From the NCBI GenBank assembly GCA_002794105.1, contig PHFL01000072.1, forward strand, positions 42,637 to 98,033: DNA of 55,397 nt. The letters run 5' to 3'. Positions within the stretch are counted from its first letter, which is position 1; every line of letters starts with the position of its first letter. The stretch comes from Candidatus Thermochlorobacter aerophilus. GTDB taxonomy: Bacteria; Bacteroidota; Chlorobiia; Chlorobiales; Thermochlorobacteraceae. This document shows, piece by piece, positions 9,285 through 17,740 of this stretch. Below the pieces are notes generated by a model. That model saw nothing but the letters and a program-made list of their open reading frames with translations, did no database searches and was not told where the DNA came from. Both the position numbers and the translations under genes were made by a program.

Positions 9285-10868
9285 GCGCAGCACGGTATTG
9301 CGCAGATAGTGTTTATCGTCGCGGTAGGGATAGTCGGTAGTGTAGTGTAAGCCCCGCGATTCACGCCGTTTTATGGCGCTTTCAATGATGAGCTTAGCCA
9401 CTTTGATAATGTTTCTTAGCTCCAGTAATCCTTCTGAAATTTTGGTGCGCTTGTAATACGCTTCTGTCTCTTCCTTGAGAAATTCAATGCGCCGTCGTGC
9501 TCGCTCCAAACGCAGGTCGCTACGCACAATGCCCACATAGTCGTTCATGACCTGTTGTACCTCTTTGCGATTATGCGAAATGAGAATCCACTCTTCTGGC
9601 GATTCTGTGCCGCTCTCATCCCAGTCAGGGAAGCCCGTGCTGTGAGAGATGGATTTGATTTTCTCGCACATGTCTATGTATGCACGATGCGAAAAGACCA
9701 AGGCTTCCAGCAAGGAATTGCTTGCCAAGCGGTTGGCGCCATGCACACCTGTCGAAGCCGTCTCGCCTGATGCATAGAGTCGATTAATGGTAGTGCGCGC
9801 ATACAAATCTGTTGCCACACCTCCGCAGGAGTAGTGCATCGCTGGCACTACTGGTATTAGTTCTCGCGTAATGTCAATTCCTAACGCCAAGCAGCGTTCA
9901 TAAATGTTTGGGAAATGTTCTTTGATTTGGTCTGCTGGCTTGTGCGTAATATCAAGATAGACGCATTCATCACCCAACTTTTTCATTTCGCTATCAATGG
10001 CACGTGCTACAATATCGCGCGGCGCCAGCTCTTTGCGTGGGTCGTAGCGCGCCATAAAGGCTTCACCCTTTGAATTGCGCAAAATACCACCAAACCCACG
10101 CACCGCTTCGCTAATTAAAAACGATTTGGCTTTAGGATGATAAAGTGTAGTCGGATGAAACTGGATAAACTCCATGTTGTGAATTTCCGCACCAGCACGA
10201 TACGCCATGGCTATGCCATCGCCTGTAGCAATCTCTGGATTAGTGGTATGCTGATAGACTTGCCCGCAACCACCAGACGCCAGCATCGTGAATTTGGCGA
10301 GAATTTTCTTAAAGCGCCGTGTTTTGGTATCGAGCGCATATGCACCGTAGCACGTGATGTCGTTTGTTTTTTTGCGTAAATGATGCTCGGTGATGAGCTC
10401 AATAGCAATATGATGTTCCCAAATTTGGATATTTGGATGTTCGGCAGCGCGTGCCAGCAGCGTTCGCTCAATCTCTCGCCCTGTGAAGTCTGCCACATGC
10501 AAGATGCGATGCTTAGAGTGCCCACCTTCGCGCACCAAGTCGGGCTTGCCATCTTTCATGGTAAATTGCACGCCCATTGCCATCAGTTCCTTGACGTGCT
10601 CAGGTCCTTCCCTCACCAAGATTTCCACTGCTTCACGATTGCATAGCCCTGCGCCTGCCTCAAGCGTATCGTTGATGTGCAATTCATAGTTATCGTCTGG
10701 GGATAGGACGGCGGCAATTCCACCTTGCGCCCAGTTGGTATTCGAGTCCGAACGTTCTTTCTTCGTAATTACTAGCACGCTACCCAGCCTTGCCGCTCTC
10801 AGCGCAAAAAATAAACCTGCAATGCCGCTACCAATTACCAGTGTATCGACTTTAATTTCCTCCGTCAT
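9276..10868 (-). CDS. nadB: L-aspartate oxidase
   Basis: This FAD enzyme oxidises L-aspartate to iminoaspartate, the first step of de novo NAD synthesis together with NadA. At 530 residues it has the family length. It has the dinucleotide-binding start ([16 protein letters not shown]), [12 protein letters not shown], the HSKHRILH segment, [20 protein letters not shown], the catalytic-region [18 protein letters not shown], and [20 protein letters not shown] near residue 369, plus the C-terminal helical domain that distinguishes it from succinate dehydrogenase flavoproteins. No nadA or nadC is adjacent. It starts with ATG at 10868 and stands alone, its end overlapping the convergent SET-domain gene. 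Confidence 0.96.
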   Translation of the reverse strand: MTEEIKVDTLVIGSGIAGLFFALRAARLGSVLVITKKERSDSNTNWAQGGIAAVLSPDDNYELHINDTLEAGAGLCNREAVEILVREGPEHVKELMAMGVQFTMKDGKPDLVREGGHSKHRILHVADFTGREIERTLLARAAEHPNIQIWEHHIAIELITEHHLRKKTNDITCYGAYALDTKTRRFKKILAKFTMLASGGCGQVYQHTTNPEIATGDGIAMAYRAGAEIHNMEFIQFHPTTLYHPKAKSFLISEAVRGFGGILRNSKGEAFMARYDPRKELAPRDIVARAIDSEMKKLGDECVYLDITHKPADQIKEHFPNIYERCLALGIDITRELIPVVPAMHYSCGGVATDLYARTTINRLYASGETASTGVHGANRLASNSLLEALVFSHRAYIDMCEKIKSISHSTGFPDWDESGTESPEEWILISHNRKEVQQVMNDYVGIVRSDLRLERARRRIEFLKEETEAYYKRTKISEGLLELRNIIKVAKLIIESAIKRRESRGLHYTTDYPYRDDKHYLRNTVLRSF

Positions 10869-10951
10869 CTCTTACTGTCGATACCTATTTTGACCGTGTC
10901 AGATGAACTTTTGCACGGCTCACACTTGCTTGTATGCCTTATGGAGAGTTG

Positions 10952-11590
10952 CTACTCTTCTTGCATAGCCAGCGGCGGTCTAGAGTATTTTTCTCTGAGG
11001 GCATGCCACACCATCGGCAGAAGTGAAAGCACCACGACCACGATGATAACTTTATCGATATCCTTTGCAATAGATGGGAATATCTTGCCAAGAAAATACC
11101 CTGCCAGAGTCATGCTAACAACCCAAAACACAGCACCAGAGATGTTAAATATGGCAAATTTGGTGTAGCCCATTTTGGCAACGCCCGCCATTGTAGGTGC
11201 AAATGTGCGGATAATCGGCACAAAGCGCGCTATGATAATGGTCTTTCCGCCGTGCTTGTCGTAGAACGCTTGCGTCTGTTCCACATACTTTCGCTTGAAA
11301 AAACGCGAGTCAGGTCGCTGCCAGAGTGCTTCACCCATGCGCTGCCCGATGAAGTAACCTGTTGCGTCGCCGACAATCGCACAAGTGATAAGCAACCCAT
11401 TGAGAAAGAGTAGGTCTAAGTCGCCACGCGCCGCAAAAATTCCTGCGGTCACCAGCAGCGAATCTCCGGGCAAAAAGAACCCTGCCAGCAAGCCTGTTTC
11501 GGCAAAGATGACCAATGCCATAATCACATAGCCTGCCTGCACAATGGTCTCAGGCGCAATCCAATGCCGAAATTCGTTGAACCATTCCAT
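10952..11590 (-). CDS. DedA family membrane protein
   Basis: This 212-residue inner-membrane protein has the SNARE-associated/VTT (DedA) fold. It shows the family segments ETGLLAGFFLPGDSLLVTAG near residues 31-50, DATGYFIGQRMGE, and the re-entrant loop signature IIARFVPIIRTFAPTMAG with a following GYTKFAIFNISGAVFW. DedA proteins support lipid-carrier recycling and membrane homeostasis; some members flip undecaprenyl phosphate or phosphatidylethanolamine. Which substrate this one handles cannot be read from sequence. It precedes nadB on the same strand with an 83-bp gap and has its own ATG at 11590. Confidence 0.92.
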   Translation of the reverse strand: MEWFNEFRHWIAPETIVQAGYVIMALVIFAETGLLAGFFLPGDSLLVTAGIFAARGDLDLLFLNGLLITCAIVGDATGYFIGQRMGEALWQRPDSRFFKRKYVEQTQAFYDKHGGKTIIIARFVPIIRTFAPTMAGVAKMGYTKFAIFNISGAVFWVVSMTLAGYFLGKIFPSIAKDIDKVIIVVVVLSLLPMVWHALREKYSRPPLAMQEE

Positions 11591-11692
11591 AAAAATTTGT
11601 GTGTTGAGTTAAAGGATTTTGCTTGCTCAATCAGTTTGCTTTTTTTACTTGAGCACAGTATGCAGCGAAGTTACACAAAAGTTGAAAATGCT

Positions 11693-12160
11693 TCACCAGT
11701 TCCAAGTGCCCCTACCTCCTTTGAAGGGACCAATCAGGTCGCTGGTAATCCAACCGCCATAAAAATCGCCTTCCTGCGCGGTTACCTTTTCATCATCCAC
11801 ATAGCAGGCATCGACACGACTGGCATAGAACGCAATATGGTCTTGCAATAGCGCATAGCTCGGCATTGGGTTGGGATAGCTCCATGCCGCATTCGGCGAT
11901 TTATGCTCTCCAACCTGAATCGTCCAGTAAATCGCCTCTCCTTTAAACTCGCACCATGAGCGATGCGTCGAAGAGCGAAGGTATTTCATCTCCACATCTG
12001 ACATCGGAATGTAGTAAGTAGGTGGATGACTTTTTTCCAGCACTCTCAACCCGTTGGTCGTGTCGGCAATTGTTATGCCCTTAAAGACGACACGCAATCG
12101 GCGCGATGTAGGCTCAAGTCGCGGCGGACGAGGATAATCCCAGACTGATTCTTTTTTCAT
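11693..12160 (-). CDS. DUF427 domain protein
   Basis: The 155-residue product carries a DUF427 domain, a compact beta-tent fold of unknown biochemical role. Diagnostic parts are SVWDYPRPPRLEP at the start, RVVFKGITIADT, YYIPMSDVEM, and the paired segment CEFKGEAIYWTIQVGEHKSPNAAWSYP, with a YGGWITSDLIGPFKG tail. ATG at 12160 is preferred to the upstream TTG at 12175. It is a single-gene unit between the DedA gene (102 bp downstream) and a gene-poor spacer. No operon context clarifies function. Confidence 0.88.
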   Translation of the reverse strand: MKKESVWDYPRPPRLEPTSRRLRVVFKGITIADTTNGLRVLEKSHPPTYYIPMSDVEMKYLRSSTHRSWCEFKGEAIYWTIQVGEHKSPNAAWSYPNPMPSYALLQDHIAFYASRVDACYVDDEKVTAQEGDFYGGWITSDLIGPFKGGRGTWNW

Positions 12161-12579
12161 GGTAGGAGTGTTCAAATTTCAGCATGCAAAAAGCTTCAGA
12201 CAAAAGAATGAGTACATCTTTGCTGAGCCATTATTTCGCTTGCTTTCTTACTTGGGTTCGTTCCGAGCAACTTTCTGTTTGGTCGTTATACCACAGCACA
12301 CAGATATCCTGCACATTTTTGGTTAGTCCAAAGCATCTTTTGTCAGTCCCGAGTATTTTTTCTTGTCATTCCGAGCACATGCGAGGAATCCAGTGCATGG
12401 ATGCTTCACTGCACCACGCTTCGTTCAGCATGACAAACCACAGCATGCCTATATTTGGGTTGGGTGATGAGCCTTTGAACAGCCGCATGTTTCGGAGCAG
12501 ATTTTTCGAGCAATCAATTGCCCATGCAACTAATTCATCTGTTCCAGTAGTCTTCTGAAGCTTTGATAACGACGAACAA
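12161..12579. other. Gene-poor spacer holding a dispersed repeat
   Basis: No convincing gene is seen. A long forward reading frame (12184-12558) runs through this spacer, but its product is Ser/His/Cys-rich and derives in part from the palindromic repeat at 12363-12436, so it is not accepted. The promoters of the DUF427 gene (minus) and of the beta-barrel gene (plus) must lie here, but no clear -35/-10 pair stands out. Confidence 0.6.
12363..12436. repeat. Palindromic dispersed repeat (TTGTCAT...ATGACAA)
   Basis: A 74-bp element starts TTGTCATTCCGAG, runs through GCGAGGAATCC and GGATGCTTCAC, and closes TTCGTTCAGCATGACAA. The ends are a 7-bp perfect inverted repeat, TTGTCAT and ATGACAA. Pieces of the same element recur near 24190-24320. 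Similar CATTCCGAG...GAGGAATC intergenic repeats are known in many genomes. It looks like a small REP/MITE-type element without its own gene. Confidence 0.65.
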
Positions 12580-14028
12580 ATGACGAAAGTTTTTTACACA
12601 GCATTCGCCTCCGTGCTGCTGATTCTGCATGCGATGGCTTTGCCAGCGCAGATTTTGCCATTAGTTTCTGACAGCACTAAACCAACTTCTCCTCCTCGCA
12701 ATATTCCTGCACCGTTTTTGCCTTTTATTCGCGAAGCTGAAAAAATCGGCAACGGTGCCCTGACGCAGTGGCAAAACTTTCAAATGATGGTGCTCGAGCG
12801 TGCCGCACGCCGACTTGAGCCCAGCTTGCAACGCTATATCCAACGCAAAGCCGCCGATGGACGCGCCTTGCTTGACTCGGCTATCGCCACATTTCGCACC
12901 GAACAGTATGAGCGCTTGCAAGCCTTGAACGCTCTCCTGCTTTCCCTTTCGCCAGAAGAAAGGCAACGTGAAATCACTGCTCAAAAGTTTGCCGAATATG
13001 CACGCTTAGAAAAGTTTGAGCAACAACTCGACACCCTACTTGCCCAGCAAATTGCAAAGCTCTCCGAACACTTGGAGGGACTGATAGCCGTCTCAGAACT
13101 AAAAAAAGCTGACCGCGCCGCTGGACTTACACCTGCTCGAGCGCCCAATGAAACCGATGAGCTTGATACCCTGCTTCCGACGGTGAGCACGCCTATTGGT
13201 CTGGATATTAGCCTATCTTTCAACAGTCAATCCATTTGGTATGGTCTGCAGCAGAACCTTCTGACACGCAACGACTCCGATGTGGTCAGCGGTAGCACGA
13301 TGCTGTTTTCAATGACATACACTCATCAGATAGGGCTTTGGGGCGGCGTGGAACTGGTTGGACTTTTTGGGCAAGCGCAGTTTCTCGACCAATTCACCCT
13401 TCATCTCGGTCTGGAACGCACCTTTTTTGAGACCCTTAGTGCCGGGCTTACATACTCGCGCTACTTCTTTAGCTCGGGTAGTGTGCAGTTTAGTTCAATC
13501 ATTTCAGACAATCTCGGCGCTTACCTGACCTACCCTACACCTATTTTGACACCAAGCCTGAGCATCAATTACAGCTTTTCTCGCACGCTGAATTATCTTT
13601 TTCTTACGCTGAGTGCTTCACGCACATTTATTTTTGAGTCGTTTTTTGGTGGGCTACTGTCTCTTTCACCCAGCATCAGTTTTGACACGGGCACTCTGCC
13701 TTCCTACACGATTTGCTTTTCAGGCACGCCGCTTTCTACCATACGCCGCACTGCTCTGCGCGACCAGAGGCGCTCTGCTATTACACGACAAGAATTTCTT
13801 GCCAGCTCTTTTTTGCCACTCAATCTGTCTCTTTCTCTCTCACTTGACTACACGCTTGGCAATTTTCGCCTATCCCCTTCGGCACATCTTGCTTTTCCGC
13901 TCAACACGCCCAGTTACATTCTTGAGCTTCAGCCACTGCCGCCCTTACCGCCCCGACAGCTTGGCACATTCAATGAGCCGAAAAACGCCATCTTTTACTT
14001 CCTGATTACTTTTGCTCTCACGCTTTAA
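12580..14028 (+). CDS. Exported coiled-coil / outer-membrane beta-barrel protein
   Basis: This 482-residue protein is of unknown function. It has a signal peptide (residues 1-24, cleaved near LPAQ). Residues about 55-185 are strongly helical, with charged heptad-like stretches such as KFAEYARLEKFEQQLDTLL. From about 210 to the end, alternating short strands with aromatic girdles (SFNSQSIWYG, GLTYSRYFFSSGS, LSINYSFSRTLNYLF) suggest a 12- to 16-strand outer-membrane barrel. The last residues, FYFLITFALTL, could be a closing strand. A periplasmic coiled coil on a barrel recalls porins of the SLH/OprB type or export-channel architecture, but no family is recognised. It is a single-gene unit convergent with the chelatase gene. 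Confidence 0.75.
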   Translation: MTKVFYTAFASVLLILHAMALPAQILPLVSDSTKPTSPPRNIPAPFLPFIREAEKIGNGALTQWQNFQMMVLERAARRLEPSLQRYIQRKAADGRALLDSAIATFRTEQYERLQALNALLLSLSPEERQREITAQKFAEYARLEKFEQQLDTLLAQQIAKLSEHLEGLIAVSELKKADRAAGLTPARAPNETDELDTLLPTVSTPIGLDISLSFNSQSIWYGLQQNLLTRNDSDVVSGSTMLFSMTYTHQIGLWGGVELVGLFGQAQFLDQFTLHLGLERTFFETLSAGLTYSRYFFSSGSVQFSSIISDNLGAYLTYPTPILTPSLSINYSFSRTLNYLFLTLSASRTFIFESFFGGLLSLSPSISFDTGTLPSYTICFSGTPLSTIRRTALRDQRRSAITRQEFLASSFLPLNLSLSLSLDYTLGNFRLSPSAHLAFPLNTPSYILELQPLPPLPPRQLGTFNEPKNAIFYFLITFALTL

Positions 14029-14051
14029 GTTTTGCAGCACCGCAATAAGAG

Positions 14052-15059
14052 TTATTTACTCAGCATTTCTTGGCGTTTGAGCAATCCCTCCGCAGCGCGA
14101 TGCACGCGCCCTGCCAGATACTGGACAAATGCCTCCGAATCGTTGATGCATGGAATGTAGTGGGCATGTTTGAAGCCTGCACTGTAGAGATGTTCTGCTG
14201 CATGATGCGTTTCGCTGCTTTCGGCAAAGTATCCGCTGGCAAATGCTACTGCTGTCTCCACTCCGCGTGCTTTGAAGTGCGCGATGGCTTCGCTCATGTT
14301 GGGCGAGGTCCATTTGCCGCCGACCGCATGGTTCAAATATGCAACGGTAATATCAGAGAAGCGACACGCTGTCTGTGCTTTGAGTAGCGTGGAGAGTTGC
14401 GCATAAAAACTTTCAGTTTCTTTCAGCCCATTGCGAAATGAGACGGGCTCACCATTTTTTTGGGCAACGACCGTGCCGTGCATAATTAGAATCAACCCCA
14501 CTTTTCCTTGTAGCGCAACTCCCCTGAGTTGTGAGCAGACATAATCTCGATACACTTCTGCCAGCAAGCGATCTTGCCACAGCCCACCGATGAAGCTAAA
14601 CTTGCTTAGGTCTTTTGTAGGAAATGTTTGCTGAACAAAGCGGCAGAGCGTTCCGCAAGAGAGGTCGTTATTGATAGGGTTCATGGTGAGCACGATGATG
14701 CCATCGTAACGCTTGACGGCTTCCTGTAACTGTGCTTCGGTGTAAGGCGGCGTGGTTCCAAATGTTGCCATCACATCGAAGTGAATGGATTTTGCCATGC
14801 TCATCTGTGCAAGATATGCCTGAATTTTTTTAGCCTGCTGGCGTGTAATGCTATTGTGTGGCGAGCGATATTTTTCGCGCTTGTATTTGAGCGTCATCAA
14901 TGCGCCACCGACGGTAGGAATCACCTGCTGAGCCAGTTTCGGAATCTGCATGTAGCGCGACGCATGATGAAAAATATGCTGAATTTGATTGCGATACGCC
15001 GAAAAATTAGGTTCTTCTACTTCGCCGTGAGACGAGATGATAACCGCAAATTTCTTCAT
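14052..15059 (-). CDS. Ferrochelatase-family protein (class II chelatase fold)
   Basis: This 335-residue cytoplasmic protein is related to ferrochelatase, which inserts Fe2+ into protoporphyrin IX. It shows the tandem half-domains. The first begins VIISSHGEVEEPNFSAYRNQ and carries PTVGG and YRSPHN; the second begins GLILIMHGTVV near residue 190. That His takes the place of the catalytic His of the family's SxHG motif. The C-terminal AFASGYFAESSETHHAAE segment supplies the acidic residues of the metal path. It diverges enough from textbook HemH that another metallo-tetrapyrrole or a different substrate is possible. Its start lies about 80 bp from the divergent M61 peptidase gene, so they may share a control region. 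No other heme gene is adjacent. Confidence 0.75.
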   Translation of the reverse strand: MKKFAVIISSHGEVEEPNFSAYRNQIQHIFHHASRYMQIPKLAQQVIPTVGGALMTLKYKREKYRSPHNSITRQQAKKIQAYLAQMSMAKSIHFDVMATFGTTPPYTEAQLQEAVKRYDGIIVLTMNPINNDLSCGTLCRFVQQTFPTKDLSKFSFIGGLWQDRLLAEVYRDYVCSQLRGVALQGKVGLILIMHGTVVAQKNGEPVSFRNGLKETESFYAQLSTLLKAQTACRFSDITVAYLNHAVGGKWTSPNMSEAIAHFKARGVETAVAFASGYFAESSETHHAAEHLYSAGFKHAHYIPCINDSEAFVQYLAGRVHRAAEGLLKRQEMLSK

Positions 15060-15136
15060 AACTTTGTTTTTTCTGCTAATGTTTGTGTCAGCAAGTTACG
15101 CATTTGAATTTTAGTTTTTTAATGTGCTTAGGTTCT

Positions 15137-16969
15137 ATGCTCACTCGTTTTTTTCCTTTGGTGCTGCTCATCATCTCTGCGTCACTTTTGCTTCAAAGCT
15201 GCCGCACCAGCCCACCCAGTCGTGCCGACCGCGCGCCGCATGTTCTCTACACCATTGATGCCACGCAGCCCGAGCGAGGGGAATTTGTTATCACACTCTC
15301 ATTTGAGAGATTGTCGTTTCACGATGAAGAAATTTTTTCTTTGCCAGCATGGGCTCCGGGCGCGTATCAACTGACGCACTATGGCAAATATCTGCGTAAT
15401 CTTGTCGCTCTCGACCGCTATGGCAAGCCGCTTCATGTCGTCCGCCTCGATACCAATTCATGGAAAATTTTTCCTGCCAAAGAGCTTGCCCAAATTCAGT
15501 ATCGCATCCAGCAGATGCATCGCCCTGACCTGCTTTACCCCGAAACCACCGAACTCAATTTGCAACGCGGATACTTCAACGGCACGAATGTTTTCGGCTA
15601 CCTGCAAGGCTACAAAGACTTCCCTTGTGTGGTGCATTACCGCTTGCCCGAAGGTTGGCAAATGGCTTCTGCGATTGAAACTGCGCCGAACTCTCTTAGC
15701 GCCTACGCCAAAGATTACGATGAACTTGTTGATGCCCCAGTGATACTTGGCAAATTCCACCGCTACGATTTCTCCATACTCCATAAGCCACACAGCGTTA
15801 TCATTGACGCCGATTCACCGCCAAAACCTGACAGCTTGATAGCCCTTATTCACGAGATTGTTTTGGCTCACTACCGTTTCTTTGGCGAACTGCCTTACTC
15901 CAAATATCTCTTCATCTTTCGCCTCGTGCGCCCTACATTTTTTTCTCAATTCGGCGCGCTCGAGCATCGCAATTCCTCCGTCTATTACATGCCGCTCTTT
16001 GACTGGGATAAGGTTCGGCATGACCAAATTGCCACCACCATCAGCCACGAATTCTTTCACCTCTGGAATCCCAAGCGCATTCATAGCCACTTGCTTGGTC
16101 CATTCGACTACCAGCGCCCTATTCAAACTTCTACTATTTGGTTCGTGGAAGGCATGACGGACTACTATGCAGAGCTTTTGATGGTCAAGGGCGGCGTACT
16201 TCCATGCTCAGTGTTTTTGCAAAACATGCTGCAGCGTATTCACCTATTGCAAACACCCTTTGGCGGCGGTCAGGAAAGTCTCGTTTCACTCAGTCGCCGA
16301 TTAGCGCACATTGAAGATGCCTCCGGTATGTTTCCGTTTTATATCAAAGGCACAGTGGTTGCAATGCTTTTGGATATTTACTTGCGCACACATCACCCGC
16401 ATCAACACGGCACCGATGAACTCTTGCTCAAGCTCAATGCAGAATACGGCAAGCCGCAGAAACCGTATCACGACGACTCTCTCGCATTTGTTCTCTCACG
16501 CCTTGCAGACGTGGACATCTTGCCTTTTTATGCGCGTTACATTGCCGGGCGCGATACTTTGCCGCTTCAGACTTACTTGGCAAAAGCAGGCTTGCACTAT
16601 GGCAAACGCAAGGCGATGATTCCACAAATGGGGTATTTCATTCAGCCTGATTCAAATGGGGCACTGAAAGTGGCAAGCGTTTTGCCTGAATCTCCTGCGG
16701 AACGCATGGGCTTAAAACCAAATGACGAAATTTTAGCCATTGACGATGCTGACACCAGTCGCTCCAGCTTGCTTTTGGAAAAAATCCTCTCTCTCAAAGG
16801 GCTCAAAGCTGGTGCCCCTACGCGGCTGACCGTCAAACGCAAAAACAAAACCCTTACACTGACTGGCAAAGTTGGCGCACAACGCAGCATCGTCGATGTG
16901 CTTGAGCTAAATGACGCGGCTACACCTGCCGAAAAATCAATACGCGAAAAGATGTTCAGTTTCAACTGA
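15137..16969 (+). CDS. M61 family metallopeptidase lipoprotein with PDZ domain
   Basis: This is a glycyl-aminopeptidase-type metalloprotease (M61). ATG at 15137 is chosen because it gives a lipoprotein signal (MLTRFFPLVLLIISASLLLQSC), with Cys as lipidation site; an upstream TTG at 15083 is less likely. An N-terminal beta domain (SLPAWAPGAYQLTHYGKYLRN) precedes the catalytic domain. Zinc-binding HEFFH is at residue ~303, followed by LWNPKRIHS and the third ligand region WFVEGMTDYYAEL. A PDZ domain occupies about residues 500-590 (VLPESPAERMGLKPNDEILAIDD). It is probably anchored in the envelope and digests peptides in the periplasm or at the surface. All catalytic residues are present. Confidence 0.92.
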   Translation: MLTRFFPLVLLIISASLLLQSCRTSPPSRADRAPHVLYTIDATQPERGEFVITLSFERLSFHDEEIFSLPAWAPGAYQLTHYGKYLRNLVALDRYGKPLHVVRLDTNSWKIFPAKELAQIQYRIQQMHRPDLLYPETTELNLQRGYFNGTNVFGYLQGYKDFPCVVHYRLPEGWQMASAIETAPNSLSAYAKDYDELVDAPVILGKFHRYDFSILHKPHSVIIDADSPPKPDSLIALIHEIVLAHYRFFGELPYSKYLFIFRLVRPTFFSQFGALEHRNSSVYYMPLFDWDKVRHDQIATTISHEFFHLWNPKRIHSHLLGPFDYQRPIQTSTIWFVEGMTDYYAELLMVKGGVLPCSVFLQNMLQRIHLLQTPFGGGQESLVSLSRRLAHIEDASGMFPFYIKGTVVAMLLDIYLRTHHPHQHGTDELLLKLNAEYGKPQKPYHDDSLAFVLSRLADVDILPFYARYIAGRDTLPLQTYLAKAGLHYGKRKAMIPQMGYFIQPDSNGALKVASVLPESPAERMGLKPNDEILAIDDADTSRSSLLLEKILSLKGLKAGAPTRLTVKRKNKTLTLTGKVGAQRSIVDVLELNDAATPAEKSIREKMFSFN

Positions 16970-17288
16970 TTGCACTCGAGCAATTTGAGACTTGGGAAGC
17001 ATCACCGAGCCGCACCAAGTTATCTTCCTGATAGCGGCGCGCGATTTTCCGCCCCCAGCAATCCGAATTAGCCATACACAAAGCGCTCTTGCGCAAAGCG
17101 TGTGAAAAACAGCACAAGGCTGCACGACACGACGAGTTTATTTTTCATTATGGCTGTCGGCTATGGGGAAAAGTGTTTTAGGTGAAAGTACCTGCTTTTC
17201 GAGATAAGCACCGCGCCATCATTTTTGGTATTAAGTTTGTATTACTGAATTTTGAGTGCCTGCTGACTTATTCGTAACTTGCGTAGTT
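16970..17288. other. Spacer with possible gene remnant
   Basis: No intact gene. On the minus strand, ATG at 17148 begins a 26-codon frame (to 17068) that reads as a bare signal peptide, MKNKLVVSCSLVLFF then TRFAQE, before a TAA. Coding-like sequence does not clearly continue. This may be the relic of a secreted-protein gene or chance. The rest is AT-rich leader of the FN3-like gene. Confidence 0.3.
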
Positions 17289-17723
17289 ATGAGAACATCA
17301 GCTTTGGCATACCTTACACTGCTGATTCTTTCTGGACTGGCACTGGCAAATACCTCAATTTCACGCTTTGTTGCCGTGCCTGCCACTGACCGCATCTATG
17401 TGCGCTGGTCGGCATCTGTAGAATCCAACTTGGTGCGCTACGAGGTCTATCGCCGCACAGACAATGACCCATCTTTGACATTGATTGCAACTGTTCAGCC
17501 TTTGGGGTCGGGTAGCAGTTATGAGGTTGTCGATATGAATGTGGCGCGTCTTGCACCGATGGCAAGCACAGCACCGCTGCCTGCCGCATTTTCTTCTACT
17601 CGTTACACCTATATCTTGCGCATTGTAGGCACGACGCGCACCGACGAAATGCAAACTTCGCTTGTCTATCAAACTTCTACGACGCGCCGCACATGGGGAA
17701 GCATCAAAGCCCTGTTCCGATAG
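17289..17723 (+). CDS. Small secreted protein with fibronectin type III-like domain
   Basis: The 144-residue product starts with a signal peptide (MRTSALAYLTLLILSGLALA, cleavage before NTS). ATG at 17289 is chosen over a GTG at 17256 so that the signal is N-terminal. The rest is one FN3-like sandwich: DRIYVRWSASVESNLVRYEVYRR (strands A-C with the conserved Trp and Tyr), SYEVVDMNV, and RYTYILRIVGT near the end. This strand pattern is common in Bacteroidota secreted proteins as a spacer or adhesion module. Here it stands alone with no catalytic domain. It ends 17 bp before the convergent mutS2 end. Role unknown. Confidence 0.75.
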   Translation: MRTSALAYLTLLILSGLALANTSISRFVAVPATDRIYVRWSASVESNLVRYEVYRRTDNDPSLTLIATVQPLGSGSSYEVVDMNVARLAPMASTAPLPAAFSSTRYTYILRIVGTTRTDEMQTSLVYQTSTTRRTWGSIKALFR

Positions 17724-17740
17724 CCATGCACAAGAAGCAT

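Noticed and set aside
12184..12558. 124-codon plus-strand frame in the spacer
   Set aside because: It runs through the palindromic repeat; product is low in structure-like features and has no signal or family.
14052..15059. Assignment as cobaltochelatase CbiK
   Set aside because: No cobalamin genes adjoin and the two half-domains and tail resemble ferrochelatase more; kept at family level.
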